Assembly (NCBI GenBank): GCA_021018995.1
Contig: CM037591.1
Coordinates: 66,615,901 to 66,679,900 of the forward strand
Direction: 5' to 3'
Length of the DNA: 64,000 nt
DNA from: Chloranthus sessilifolius
Lineage: Eukaryota; Streptophyta; Magnoliopsida; Chloranthales; Chloranthaceae
Shown here: positions 1 to 11,012 of the stretch, one piece after another
How positions within the stretch are numbered: the stretch's first letter is position 1
How the letters are laid out: every line of letters starts with the position of its first letter
Notes under the pieces: model-generated
What the model saw: the letters and a program-made list of their open reading frames with translations, nothing else
The model's database searches: none
Told to the model about the DNA's origin: nothing
Made by a program: the position numbers and the translations under genes

Positions 1-127
1 GTTCGAAAAAAGTTAAATTCTGACAAATGTCAATCTTTGACCAAAAGTTAAACTTAGAACAATAAAAATTTGCAGAGGACTAAGTTACAAATTTAAACAG
101 TGATGGTACTATCTACTGTCAGGGTAT

Positions 128-449
128 ACCATAGTCACAAAAATTGCCGAATTTTTGAAAAATTCGTGAATAATTCGCGAATTTAAGGTCCTCCAAATTA
201 ATCCTGAATTATTCGAAATTTTTTCAAAAATTCGCCCGATTACAAAAATTCGCGAATTATTCCCAAATTTTTCATAAAACTTGTGACTTATTAATTTTTT
301 AATTTAAAATTTAAATCTTTTTATTTTTATTTTAAAATTTTTCTCACCAATTTTTCCGTCGAATATTTCCTTAAACTTCTTGGATTTGCCGGATTTTTCG
401 AATTTTATCCTTGTCGAACTATTGTCGAACCCTATTTGGTGACTATGGG
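128..449. mobile_element. MITE, family with CCATAGT-ACCAA ends (copy 1)
   Basis: The left end reads ACCATAGTCACAAAAATTG and the right end, reverse-complemented, reads CCCATAGTCACCAAATAGG. The interior is AT-rich with many TTCGAAT/ATTCGCGAAT blocks. Diverged copies appear near 21945-22262 and 29817-30060. The boundaries are approximate because no clean target duplication is visible in the host repeat. It is too short and non-coding to be autonomous. Confidence 0.6.
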
Positions 450-795
450 TTAAACTAGTCAAAGTTAGAATGAAAATCAAATTTTTAAGAAGTCAAACTT
501 TAACCAATCAAAAAATCTAGCATTATACTTCCCGGTTACAGATTTACGTAGTAATAGTCAGTAGTCGCTATCCATCGATGTTACATTAGTAGTAAAGTTT
601 GATTAAAATTTAATTTTTGATAAAAAGTCAAACTTTGACAAAAATCCAATATTTGACCAATAACAAAATTTTCAATGTATTGCCACCAAAAGTCAAATTG
701 AACCAATAGAAATCTGGAAATATTCTGCCATGTTACCACACAATGGTGGCCACTATTCATTGTCAGGTTATAATAGGAAAAATTTGACAAATTTT

Positions 796-1011
796 TTGTT
801 GGTCAAACCATGGGTCAAAAATTCGGAAAACCGGTGCGTATACCCGATACGTATTGGTTCCGGAGGATACATTGGTATGTATCATCCGGTATTTTGATAT
901 TCTGTATGGGAGGCACTGGTACGGTACCTTGAATGTACCGTATTGGTGACCCCCAGAACCGATACGTATCGGTTCTAGACGATATTTTGACCCATGGGTC
1001 AAACCAACAAG
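796..1011. mobile_element. Foldback/MITE-like element, about 30-bp inverted ends
   Basis: The left end, TTGTTGGTCAAACCATGGGT, pairs imperfectly with the right end, whose complement reads TTGTTGGTTTGACCCATGGG. The interior is rich in GATACGTATCGGTTC and GGTACGGTACC palindromes. It interrupts the ~130 bp tandem repeat. The family is not assigned. Confidence 0.55.
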
Positions 1012-1492
1012 AAATAACACTAGCAAGTTACAAATTTACGTAGTAGTAGCCTCTATCCACTACCAAGTTGCACTATTCAAAGTTGATTAAAAATCAAATT
1101 ATGACAGTCAAAACTTGACCAAAAGTCAAACCTGTGATGAATAATATTTAAGAATCTAGTGTCAAGTTATAAATTAACACAATAGTAGTCATTATCCACC
1201 ATTAAGTTATAGTAGTCACAATTAAATAAAATTCAAAATTTTGACTCAAAGTCAAACTTTGACTAAAAATATTTGATAATGTACCAGCAAGTTACATATT
1301 ACAAACAATAGTCATTATTTATTGTCAGGTAATAGTAGTCAAAGTTTTGAAAAAAAGTCAAACTTTAGAGCATATAAATCTTGTCAAAGTTTGATCAAGA
1401 TTCAAATTTTGACTGAAGTAAAAAAGAGCACTATATAGGTGATGTAGTGGTGGTTGTGTTGGTAATAGTGGTAGTGGCGGTATGGTAGTCAT

Positions 1493-1684
1493 CAAGGATC
1501 AAAATTTTGGCCGAAATGTTTTGGTTTCAGGCATGCCCGAAATGAAACCGAGATCCAATATTTCGGTCAGATTGGATTGGAGGGGGGGGGGGGAGAGAAT
1601 TTCTGCTGAAATTCATATTATTGGCCGAAATTTCGGTTTCGGTCATGCCTGAAACCGAAATTTAACCCAATATTTTGATCCTTG
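1493..1684. mobile_element. hAT-type MITE with 8-bp target duplication
   Basis: The inverted ends CAAGGATCAAAAT are identical for 13 bp. They are flanked by a perfect 8-bp duplication GTAGTCAT at 1485-1492 and 1685-1692. An 8-bp duplication together with a CA(A)GG terminus is characteristic of the hAT superfamily. The 192-bp body contains a second internal palindrome built from TTTCGGTTTC blocks and a poly-G run. It is non-autonomous. Confidence 0.85.
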
Positions 1685-2627
1685 GTAGTCATAGTGGTGT
1701 TGATTGTGGTATGATTGTCATAAAAATGGAAGTTACTTATAAAAAGTCAAAAGGTAATTTTTTTGCTTTTCGTATAAGTTGGTTTTTAACTTTTAGAAGT
1801 AACTTTTGAGTGGTTAGAAAAACTTACATATCTACTTTTTTACTTCAAAAAGTAAAAAAAGTTGCTTATTTATGTGTATCCAAATGTGACCAAAGTGCTT
1901 TCTTCAATTACACTATCTAAGTCCATGGGTTATGTTTTTAAAATAGGAATCGATGAAAGTATGAGTGGCAGAAAACTTATCACAACTGATTTGTTTTTCA
2001 AATGAAATTTTTAAAATTTTGACTCTTTAAAGTGTTGTTTTCAACACTAATTCCAATCACACACATATTAAACTAGGAGAATGATTTCTTTCAGATCCTA
2101 AAACCTGCTTTCTTTATTAATATGGAAAACTAGGTTTATATTAAGAGATCTCTATAGCATTCAGAACGAAACTATGTACTCAGAAAACTTTGGTTAGTTT
2201 TTTATCGAGTTCAGCACAATAACACAATCAATCTTTATAGATTTGTAGTTATTAAAATTTCGTTGAAGGTGACTCGCCCTATCATTCATTAAACATTGGG
2301 AAGACTTAAAAAGATACAAAACCAGATAGGGATGTATATTTTGCATGGCTTTGAAGTTTGAACGGTACTCTTCTGACTTCGGAACTATTATCTCTGTCTG
2401 AATGTTCCTGACATTTGTTCCAGCTGGTGGCTATGACTTACTCTTAACTTGATTCATTCTCAGATTTACAGCATCTAACTTTTACAAATAATCCAAAGGC
2501 AAGTTTATAGTTGTTCGAGCACAACTGGAAATTTCTGTTCAGATTTTCCATTCTACTCTTCCATCATCGGCTTTAGGACCCATTAACCTTCAAATATTGA
2601 AGAGCTAGCCTGCAGTGGAGACTCCTT

Positions 2628-2757
2628 GGAACCCTCTTGGACATTGGAATGAAACATTGTGGATGCGGTTTACATTTTTATCTTTAGTTTTCGGAACCCT
2701 CTTGGACATTGGAATGAAACATTGTGGATGCGGTTTACATTTTTATCTTTAGTTTTG
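2628..2757. repeat. 65-bp tandem duplication, two near-identical copies
   Basis: A block beginning GGAACCCTCTTGGACATTGG at 2628-2692 is repeated immediately at 2693-2757 with essentially no differences, so it is recent. It lies in the presumed intron. Confidence 0.85.
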
Positions 2758-3708
2758 TTGTGTTAGCTGGGATTGAACTTTCTATTTTATCTTTTTTTTT
2801 TTTAATGTAAGCTGGGATTCGGTTTCAACTTTCAAGTGGTTATAACACCGAACTCTGTTACTAGAATTTTCAGAAGTGGAAGCATGTTTAGTAATGAAAG
2901 CTGCAAGCTACTTTACCTACCTGAAGCATCTAGCAATAAAAGAATTGTGAAGCAAGTAGGGCACTCCCAAGTAGAAAATTTATGACATTATAAATTCAAG
3001 TCTGCTAAAGTATCAACTGTTGTGAAATTTCTGTTCATGCCTACATGCTTTCTGAATTTTATAGAAGAAGTTTAAACTGATTGTTTGAGTTCTTGCTCGT
3101 GAAACTCAGATTTCCCTAGTGTAATGGATGGGCGTATAACATATGTTACAAAAATATTGAAATTTCGAAGTCACCAAATGTTAGATGTCTGGAAGATTGT
3201 GGCTATTCATCATTGGAAACTTTTATCAATCTGTGTTTTGTTATTATCATTTTCCAGATTTAGATAACTATACAAATTCAAAAACTAAAGCGCATAACCA
3301 AGAAAAATAAATTTAGTATACATTTTGTTTTTGTATTATGCATGTTTCCTTCAATTCCATTTGAAGTACCTATCTCTTAGAATGAGTTTGAATGTTTGCC
3401 ACTTAGCATCTGTGCATGGGCTTATGTTTACTGAAAAACTATTGGTGTTTATTATGGTTGCATATGTTTTATGATATATCTTACTTACAAATCTCCTAAC
3501 CAGTTTATAATTTGACCACATGTAGATAATTACTACTTCAATTTGAAGCCATCTACTACGGTTCTTATAATAAACATAACATAGATAACTTGTGCAACCC
3601 TGAACTGGATTTATATAATGTCAAATCTTCAAATGCAAGCAAAATTTTCATGATACAATGTCTTCCATGCTATGTTTAAGAAAAACATTCCTTTTGTTTG
3701 TTTACCAG

Positions 3709-4197
3709 GCTGGTGTCCAAGTAGCCGATCCCATACTTGAGGTATTCAATGGACAGGAGGTGGAAGTGTGGCCTCGTATCACGTGGAATCCTAAGTGGGC
3801 ATTGACTTTTGCAGATGTGAAGAAAAAACTGAGTGGAAGCTGTTCTATCACTCAGAGATCAACCTTAGCTATCAGAGGAAGGAACATATTCCTCGAAGAT
3901 CTCTTCCTTGACGGAGCTCTTTTGATCAACTCAGTTGAAAATTCAGAGGTACATGAAACATGAATGATAACTCTTGCTGAATTTTGAAGATACCACCTGT
4001 TTTAAACACAAGCCGATTCTCTTTTACAGGTAAAAGTGGGAGGTTCTATTCAAAATGATGGATGGGCACTCGAACCTATCGATTATAAAAATAGCTCTTT
4101 GCCTGAGGAGATTAGGATCAGGGGTTTCAAAATCAGGAAGTTTGACCAACTGGAGATGAACTACACGGAACCTGGGAAGTTCTGCTTCAAGTCTTAA
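3709..4197 (+). CDS. USP: UDP-sugar pyrophosphorylase, last two exons (gene 5' part lies outside the window)
   Basis: Two exons, 3709-3948 and 4030-4197, both phase 0. They are bounded by a pyrimidine-rich acceptor ending CAG, a GT donor at 3949 and a second acceptor TTTACAG at 4023-4029. Together they encode 135 residues ending in a TAA stop. The segments [34 protein letters not shown] and [10 protein letters not shown] match the conserved C-terminal region of plant UDP-sugar pyrophosphorylases, which convert sugar-1-phosphates plus UTP to UDP-sugars in the cytosol. The usual family length is about 600 residues, so more than three quarters is missing. No preceding exon was recognised in 1-3708, so that stretch is probably one long intron; a truncated gene is the alternative. 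The frame is intact across the splice and the family end is present, which favours a functional gene. AATAAA-type polyadenylation signals lie around 4370 and 4446. Confidence 0.88.
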
Positions 4198-5015
4198 AAT
4201 CCAACATTTCAAGTGGACATTTTTATCCATCATAATTCCTGATTCTGAACATTGCGATACGATAAACAAAGAGGTTAGTCTTCCTACTTGGATTTTGTTT
4301 TTTCATTCTAGTCACTTGAAAAATACACACCCCTCAATTCATTCCAGGTGAACTATAACGATAATGTGAAATAAATAACAATGTGTAATAAATTGTCTCC
4401 CTAGAACCAGTTGTAGTTATGGACTCATTCAATCCATTTTTTTCATCAATAAATGAAAAGAGTAATGATATTTTGGTGCTCCGCACAACCGAACTTTATT
4501 GTGGCTCCCTTGTTTCCATGAAATCCAAAACTGGCTGAGAAAATGGCAGGCGCTATTGGATGTATGTCAGTGTTAGTCGGATCAATGCTAGGGACCATTG
4601 TTTTACGGTTTTCCAAGTGCCGTCAAGGGCATGTTTGGCAATGCAGATAATGGCCATTTTATGTGTAAAATGGGTAATTCCATTTTACGCGGAAAAAATT
4701 TGTTTAGCAACTACGTGGGGCTTGCTCATACATTTTAATTGATTTTACGAGTGGAAATATATGATTTCTTGGCAATAGGCCTGTTTCGAGTTGAGCCGAC
4801 ATGCAAAGAACTTATTTTACTAGTAAAGTCAGGTGACCCAAATAATTTAGGGCTTTTTACACAAGGGTGCGCTATGCCTTATTTTGTCACGAAATAAACC
4901 TGTGCGCCATTTTGTTTCCATATAATGCTCTAGCGCTGTTTGCCCTGGCATCCGGGCATAGTAGTCCACTAATTGTCTTATATGCAAATACCATATTACT
5001 CCTATAAAATCACGA
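4198..5015. other. 3' flank of the UDP-sugar pyrophosphorylase gene; no gene seen
   Basis: This holds the 3' untranslated region with AATAAA-type signals, then AT-rich DNA. A run near 4620-4760 (AGGGCATGTTTGGCAATGC and following) resembles the start of a hAT-like MITE. No matching 3' terminus was found, so no element is called. Confidence 0.4.
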
Positions 5016-5097
5016 AAAATCGGCGATGGGTTTTTTCGCCGACGGGTTTCTTCCGTCGATCTTGATCCATATCTATTTCGAGCAATGGGTTTCTCCC

Positions 5098-5555
5098 ACG
5101 ATGTGTTTTTTGGTGTTCGCCGGAGAAGAAGAACTAGGGTTTGTAGGGTTTGGTGTTTGTCAGAAAAGAACTAGAGTTTGTTGTTCACTGGAGAAGAACC
5201 ATGCAAAAACCAGATCCTTCATCGGTTTGATAGGGTTTGGTGTTCACCGGAAAAGAAGAATTAGGGTTTGGTGTTCGCCGGGGAAGAACTAGAGTTTGTA
5301 GGGTTTGGTGTTCGCCGGAGAAGAACTAGGGTTTGGTGTTCGCTGGAGAAGATGAACTAGGGTTTGTAGGGTTTAGTGTTCGCCGGAGGAGAACTACTAG
5401 GGTTTGTTGTTTGCCGGAGAAGAAGAAACATGCAAAACCCATATCCTTCATTGGTTTGATAGGGTTTGGTGTTCGGCACAGAAGAGGATTTAGGGTTTGG
5501 TGTTCGTCGGAGAAGAATTAGGGTTTGTAGGATTTGATTTCGCCGGAGAAGAAGC
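5098..5555 (+). repeat. Minisatellite built on GTTCGCCGGAGAAGAA and TAGGGTTTG blocks
   Basis: At least ten variants of a GGTGTTCGCCGGAGAAGAAC plus TAGGGTTTGTAGGGTTT unit follow one another. A longer period of about 230 bp is superimposed: the block CATGCAAAA-C-CAGATCCTTCAT followed by GGTTTGATAGGGTTTGGTG occurs near 5200 and again near 5430. The array stays open for 60-90 codons in several frames but shows no protein-like conservation, so it is treated as non-coding. Confidence 0.8.
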
Positions 5556-5779
5556 TTATTCCAGGGGTAAAAAGGTATATTTCGGATTTCAAAAAGGAAC
5601 TAAGCGCCTCAATGCTGCCCGAATTGAGGGTCCATGGGCGCCATCTAATGATAATAAAAAAATCTCACCAAAATGGTGATAAAAATATTTTTGGGGCGTT
5701 TGCATGTACTTTTCTCAATAATTTATGGCTACTTTTCGAAGCTTGTGAAATCAATTTAGACAAATTTGATCAATAAAAG

Positions 5780-6375
5780 TGATATAACGTGTACATTATT
5801 TTTATGTTTTTGAGCCTTTTAATTGATAAGCAAAAGACCGAAAAAGGGTAATTTGAGTGTCATTTGTATAAATACCATTAAGTCATCGTTTAATATTTAC
5901 GGTATTTACTAAAGGAGGCCAACTGTCTATTAAGATATTGTCATGAAAGGCACCATTTAGGTCACTTGTGACTTGACATACATCTTTGATCATTTAAAAT
6001 GTTTCATGCATGCCTATAGTCATCGTTTTTCTGAGTTTATTCCAAAAATTACTTCAAGTCTCCCATTATAGCATTGGGGCGCTTTAATGTCTATTGTTAA
6101 AAAACAAATGTGAACAACCGTCCATATTAAAATGAATAAATTGGAAGGATGACCCTAACTTTTGAGCCCATTCTAGCTCCCGATAGGAGCTATGATCGAC
6201 TTGGATTGCTCAAAAGAAGTGCTATGTGGCGTAAAATTGGTGCTTCTCATGTGGTCTCAATCTATAATTACAAAATATTATTCTTGGATTAAATTTTTGT
6301 CCTTTTCTTTAAAGTTAAATGGACTGAAAAACCTCTTTTTTGCCTTTTTTATATGAAAAAATAAGATTTGAATAA
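5780..6375. other. AT-rich DNA without recognisable genes
   Basis: No exon-like frame, repeat or element termini were seen in this interval. Confidence 0.4.
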
Positions 6376-6551
6376 GTTAATGTCCATTAGTTTGTCCCTA
6401 TAATATTTAGAGGCCCAATCATTGGGATCCTCCCTTTCTTCAAAAAGAATGAATAGAAGAAAGGTTGATGTCCATTAGTTTATCCCTATAATATTTAGAG
6501 GCCTAATCATTGGGATCCTCCCTTTCTTCAAAAAGAATGAATAGAAGAAAA
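6376..6551. repeat. 88-bp tandem duplication
   Basis: The block starting GTTAATGTCCATTAGTTTGT at 6376 is repeated from 6464 with only a few substitutions, ending near 6551. Confidence 0.85.
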
Positions 6552-6662
6552 ACTCAGGTTGATTCTGGAAATGCCTTTTTAAAATTTTCTTTAATGCCCC
6601 AGCTATTCACAGAAAGTTTAGAATCACATGAATAATCATTCGCTTCCGAGCCCATAATTGTT

Positions 6663-7065
6663 GAAGGCCTTTGTGAAGACTGAAAAAACCTAAAATATTA
6701 AAGTTATTGTTTGGATTAATCGAAAAGAAGAGGGGTATATTGGATAATAAATCACAATTTTGCATTTTTTTTTTTTTTAAGGATGTCATACAACATAGAC
6801 AGTCCAGATGTAGCTCTGTGCAAACTTGCACGCAGAGTGGATACAATTTTATTATTTTGATCTCTCATATTAAAAAAATACTGTAGAATTATTTAAGAGA
6901 AGTCCTTATGAAGACTGAAAAGTGGTGGGAAAGCCTAACATATCAAAATTATTGTTGGGATTAGTCTAGCAGAAACAGAGGGCTATATTGGATAATAATC
7001 ACAATTTTGCAATATTAATCTTTCAGGTTAAAAAATTATTATAGAAAATTTTAAGTGAAGAATAA
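6663..7065. repeat. Older tandem duplication, period about 239 bp
   Basis: The block GAAGGCCTTTGTGAAGACTG through GTATATTGGATAATAAATCA (from about 6663) is matched by a diverged copy starting near 6901 (GTCCTTATGAAGACTGAAAA ... GCTATATTGGATAATAATCA). A poly-T run at 6763-6778 was gained in copy one. Confidence 0.7.
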
Positions 7066-8040
7066 GTAGAAAGCTCTAACGAATTTTGTTCTGATTCAAT
7101 CCAAGTAGATCATATTGCTCTAAAAAATGTAGCGAAAACTACTGCAGTCACATTTCTCCACCATCATTCTTTACTATGCTCATGATGTGCTCTTCATAAG
7201 CTATTGAGGTTGTTAAGACCCAAAGTGATAAGGGCTTTGCTTTCCTCTTCATTAATGCTTAGGCATTTTTGTTGAGTTGGTTAGGTTAGGTCTTGTTATG
7301 ACTCGAGTTTAATTTGACTATAGTTAATGGTGATAGATCTGCGAGGTATCAAGTTCGATACTTGTACGCATACTCTATCATAGCTCATATATTTTAATTT
7401 AAGAAAATTCTATTTAAGATTTGTTCACACAAAAATACCAACCGAAAATCCTAAGAATTCTACTGCATTAATATATCAAGGCAAGTGATTTAATTCTAAT
7501 ATTCATGGGATTTATTTTGGGAAACAATTAGAATCCTAAAAGGACTCTTGCTCTTTTAGCAATGACAATTTGCCAATGTAGACTCTTCCCCTAATTGCCT
7601 CTCTTTATAAATAGAGAATCCAGAGAAAACAAAGCCATTACCTTTTCTCTCTCAACCGTCTCTCTGGTTCTCTCTTCTTTGCAAAGCACAATCATTTTGT
7701 GCACCTTCGGTAAGCGAGATCCACATTGATCAACACTGCGGGTGTCAATCCATTCTATTGGCAACCCGCGTATCTTGTTTTGGAGACTAACTTTTTCCCA
7801 TTGAAGCTCCTCATCGTTGTGACCGATCTATCGTAACAAAGGATTTCTCACGAAAGGACAAATTGTCGCTTAGAATTCGACAATCACCAACCCAAATTAT
7901 CGCGGAAATAGATTCATGCTTCAAGAAGTGGGTGCCTCTAAATCCATATTAAATTATTCTGTATTTTCAAAAATAAGAAACCCTAAATAATCCTAAAAGA
8001 AATCAGGAAGAAAGGATCTTGTACCTTGTAAAAAAAAACT

Positions 8041-8510
8041 CGACTTGGACTTGAAATTGCAAGCTCGATCGGTCAAAATTCAAAGTCGACTGGACGAGAT
8101 TATATTTTAGTAAAAGAACTCTAGCCTCTGGTTGAACTCGACTGGTCGAAATCTAAATTTGACCGGTCGAGATTTAATTTTCTCTTTAGCGCCCTTCAGA
8201 AACATCGATCGATCGAAAATTCAAGATCGATCGATTTGATATAATTGGGGTTGAACTTCATGGTTAATATCGATCGATCGAAAGTCCAAAATCGATCGAT
8301 CGATTTTGTATTTTGGTTGCTTCCTATTTGGATAACTCGATCTGTCGAAATTCCATTTTCAACCAGTCGATGTTGAATTCCTTTCAGCCTTAATCAATCA
8401 TCTTGACCGGTCAAAACCTATTTTCGACCAGTCGAGATTATATTCTAATAAGGACTGTTGTCCTCTGTTTCATCTCGATCGATCGAGATCCATTTTCGAC
8501 TAGTCGAGAT
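8041..8510. repeat. Palindrome cluster in LTR F (TCGACCGGTCGA / TCGATCGATCGA types)
   Basis: About fourteen short palindromes of the form TCGA-YCRG-TCGA occur in roughly 470 bp of otherwise AT-rich DNA: TCGACCGGTCGA, TCGACTGGTCGA, TCGATCGATCGA, TCGACTAGTCGA. Several come in pairs separated by 10-15 nt whose joining DNA is itself partly self-complementary. Confidence 0.85.
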
Positions 8511-9843
8511 GGACAATTCATAACTGTTTTCCTTTCAAATGAGCTTTTCGAGTTTTTTTTCGCGGGACCTCCAATTTAAGCGAAATAAGAGTCGGTCTTA
8601 TAGTTTTTTGACCTTCCGGACAGGAATGTCAGTTACCCCCTTTAAGGCTCCTACAATCCTTGTATGGGCATGTGTGTCTCTTTAGGGTCCGAAATATGTC
8701 CAATCACTTTACCGATCAAATCATCAAGCACTTTGAACACAACAACCACCAATGAAGAGTAATTAGATTCAATCATAGAATAAACATAGTTAAATATTTC
8801 TTGTTCACTATTTTTATTCAATGCTTCATATCTTATGCTTCATATTAATTTTCTTCAAAAATATGAAATGCTTGGCGTATATGCTATAGTTTTTTTTTGA
8901 TATATGGTCACCATCATCATATGACATTCGTTATGTAAAAAATTAAGACAATATACGCATGATAAGTTAAGAATAAGATATGACACATGATATAATCCTT
9001 CGTCACGGTGAGATTTCTTTCACGTAAAACTTAGAATGTAGGCATCTATATACGATGCAATACCTCTATGATAGTATGGGATGCCATACGAAGTACATCC
9101 AGGTTACTATGGAACCCGTCGCTTAGGAAATGTAATTTAGTAAAGCCTATCGCACCGTGACCTATTCAAATTAAGTTTTAAGTAAAGATGATAAATAAAT
9201 ATGTTAAGAAAGTGAGAGCTTAAGCCCACGCAAATATAAAATCGGGGCAGAGTCCTAAGCCTATAACCGAATAATAATATAATATGATATGATATGACAT
9301 GTTGTGAAAGCCAGCTGAATATGAATTAAGTTCTATACGTGTTATACCTTACGAGCTACTGTAAGGGCTCAACATCTGCAGCCGAGATGGGTCTTAAAGA
9401 CAATATGTTAACTTTATTTCGAACTAAGGGGACATTATTGTTACGATGCGCGTAACCTCATTTGGCTGAATGATAGTTTATGTTATGATATGGAGGTTAG
9501 GTAGTGATCTACACGTGGACCTCGAGCAATGACCCTGACATGAGTCGTTTAATTATGATAAATAAGATACAAAATATGTTGTGTAGGTCTATGAAAAAGT
9601 AAGAAATAAAAGCATCATGCACATTTCATTCTATGTTATGCCTTTCAGTTTTGATATGACATGCTATGAGGTTTTGGATATTTTTGACATCATATAGTAA
9701 TGCTTGGTCTATTTCAAAATACACTGCAACTTAAGTGATTTTACACACGATCACCTAAGTAAGTTATGATAGATTGATTGTGTAACCCACTAAGTTTACG
9801 CGATTGAGTAAACTCACTCCCCTCGCAAATCTAACAGTTTTAG

Positions 9844-9926
9844 GTGAGGACTCCGATTATCCTGCCTATGATGATACGAAGGCAGTTGTATCGGAGGCGG
9901 CTTATGTAGATGAGGACGTCGATTAA
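9844..9926 (+). other. Conserved acidic exon of LTR F
   Basis: After an acceptor TTTTAG, two bases precede a frame EDSDYPAYDDTK ... VDEDVD followed by TAA. The position, two-base phase, DSDY core and early stop correspond to the acidic exons of LTRs A-E, although the C-terminal part is the most diverged. Confidence 0.55.
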
Positions 9927-10251
9927 GTCTCGGATGAGAGTATAGATCCGACAGATTTTTACGAGTCTTGAGAGGCCCTTTAGCTCTAGTTTTCTTTTAT
10001 TTCTTTTGAGAGACATATTTTAGTCTTTTGATACATCTTGTGAATTTATGTTTGGGACCATTTTATCCTACCTAAAACTTATTTTACTTTATGTCTTAGA
10101 TGCATGGTTAGGTTTTCGCCTTATGAATTATCGGTTATGCTTTTCGCTATTATTTATGAGTTGTTTATCATTAAATGCAATATTAAAAGTCTCGGTCTTA
10201 TTGTCTATGTTGAGAAATGGATTGTATGTATGCTCGCTTATTGTCTTAACA

Positions 10252-10517
10252 ACCGTGCAGTGTCATAACACAAAGGGCACCATAGTGAAATCTGCTATAA
10301 AATGGGTTATTGTGGACAAGTCCTAGAAGGGGCGACCTGGGGAAGGAGCTCCTTGGGGTCCTATAAAACGGGTATCAAAGTGAAAGTCACCACATAGTTG
10401 GCCGTGATGGACGTCAATAGTGGAGGGTGGTAGTATGTTGTTATCTCAATGTAAAATGGGTTTTGCTTCCTTTTCATTAACGCCTACACATTTTTGGTAT
10501 ATTAGTTAGGTCCTTAA
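10252..10517 (+). mobile_element. Internal remnant and start of a second LTR of the F element
   Basis: A purine-rich GGAGGGTGG tract at about 10421-10430 is followed at 10436 by TGTTGTTATCTC. The next ~75 bp are homologous to the beginning of LTR F at 7211 (GGGTTTTGCTTCCTTTTCAT versus GGGCTTTGCTTTCCTCTTCA). This fits polypurine tract plus 3' LTR start, with almost the entire coding interior deleted. The Copia element then inserts at 10518. No continuation was recognised beyond 18850. Confidence 0.45.
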
Positions 10518-11012
10518 TATTGCGTGAAAGCTCTCAAATTAACCAATGATCTCATAATGAACGATCAAATAAGAGGAAATCAAACACAATCACATAAGAA
10601 ATTTTTTACGTAGTTCAGAAATTTGCCTACGGCCACGGGTAGCGATGCTTTATTATTTCGATGATTTGCAAGAATACAAGAACACTCAGTCTCACAAAGC
10701 TCTCTACAAAATCCTAATTAGGTTTACCAAAGCTTTCTCTCAAGTTTTCGAAACTCTAGAAATGCCCAGGAGTTTTCTTTTATAGAAAACCTAAAATTGG
10801 ATGTCTAAATCAAGTCAACATGGAATTCCCATGCGTTTGCTTCTCGCTCGGGCGGACGAAACAATCCAAACTAGTCCATTCTGGCCGCTCAGGCAAAATT
10901 GGCTTCTCCCGGGTGACTCGAGCACCTTTTTTCTCTTTTCCTTTAGCTAATCTCACTTGGGCGAGATTGCATCTCGCTTGGGTGAAATTTAAGTTAGAGC
11001 CCAACAATAACA
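10518..11012 (-). repeat. 3' LTR of the Copia element
   Basis: 495 bp, homologous to the outer parts of 17448-18845. It contains palindrome-like GCTCGGGCGG / CTCCCGGGTG motifs at 10843-10985. It preserves the empty site (TTAGGTTTACC) for the CACTA insertion seen in the other LTR. On the minus strand it starts TGTTATTGTTGGG, preceded by the purine tract CAGGTAGAGAA. Confidence 0.92.
10843..10985. repeat. Palindrome cluster in the Copia 3' LTR (GCTCGGGCGA type)
   Basis: Motifs CTCGCTCGGGCGG, CCGCTCAGGC, CTCCCGGGTGACTCGAG, CTTGGGCGAG and CTCGCTTGGGTGA are imperfect versions of a CGCTCGGGCGAG palindrome. The sister LTR carries better-preserved copies at 18678-18775. Confidence 0.7.

Larger units (their letters stand above)
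84..1375. repeat. Degenerate tandem repeat, unit about 125-140 bp
   Basis: Blocks of the form AAGTTACAAATTTACGTAG ... ATAGTAGTCA ... AGTCAAACTTTGAC recur at about 84, 535, 1024, 1164 and 1289. The last three units are spaced 125-140 bp apart. The spacing of the earlier units is enlarged by two MITE insertions (128-449 and 796-1011). The units are strongly diverged, so this is an old array. Confidence 0.6.
1..3708. other. Probable long intron or upstream DNA of the UDP-sugar pyrophosphorylase gene; no exon seen
   Basis: No coding segment is recognisable. The first 1.4 kb is a degenerate tandem repeat interrupted by MITEs. The interval 1700-3650 is AT-rich single-copy-looking DNA apart from a 65-bp tandem duplication. 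It ends in a good 3' splice site at 3701-3708. The inference that it is intronic rests on the missing upstream exons of the gene that follows. Confidence 0.5.
7211..10251 (+). mobile_element. LTR F: Tekay/Del-like gypsy LTR with palindrome cluster and acidic exon
   Basis: It starts TGTTAAGACCC and ends GTCTTAACA, so the first and last nine bases are perfect inverted complements, as expected for LTR tips. It shares its layout with LTRs A-E: a promoter-like CTTTATAAATAGAGAATCC at 7602-7620, a palindrome cluster at 8041-8510, a splice acceptor TTTTAG before 9844, and a short acidic frame. No 5-bp duplication flanks it, so it is more likely a 5' LTR joined to a short internal remnant than a solo LTR. 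The end positions are less certain than for A, B, C and E. Confidence 0.6.

Noticed and set aside
5026-5679. Several overlapping frames rich in GFVGFGV
   Set aside because: They come from the minisatellite in multiple frames; no start, domain or splice context supports a protein.
4620-5710. Possible large hAT-like MITE starting AGGGCATGTTTGGCA
   Set aside because: The only similar 3' sequence (near 5695) is in the same orientation, so there are no inverted ends.
10048-10326. 92-codon hydrophobic frame
   Set aside because: It lies in the 3' tail of LTR F where the related LTRs have no frame; no family resemblance.
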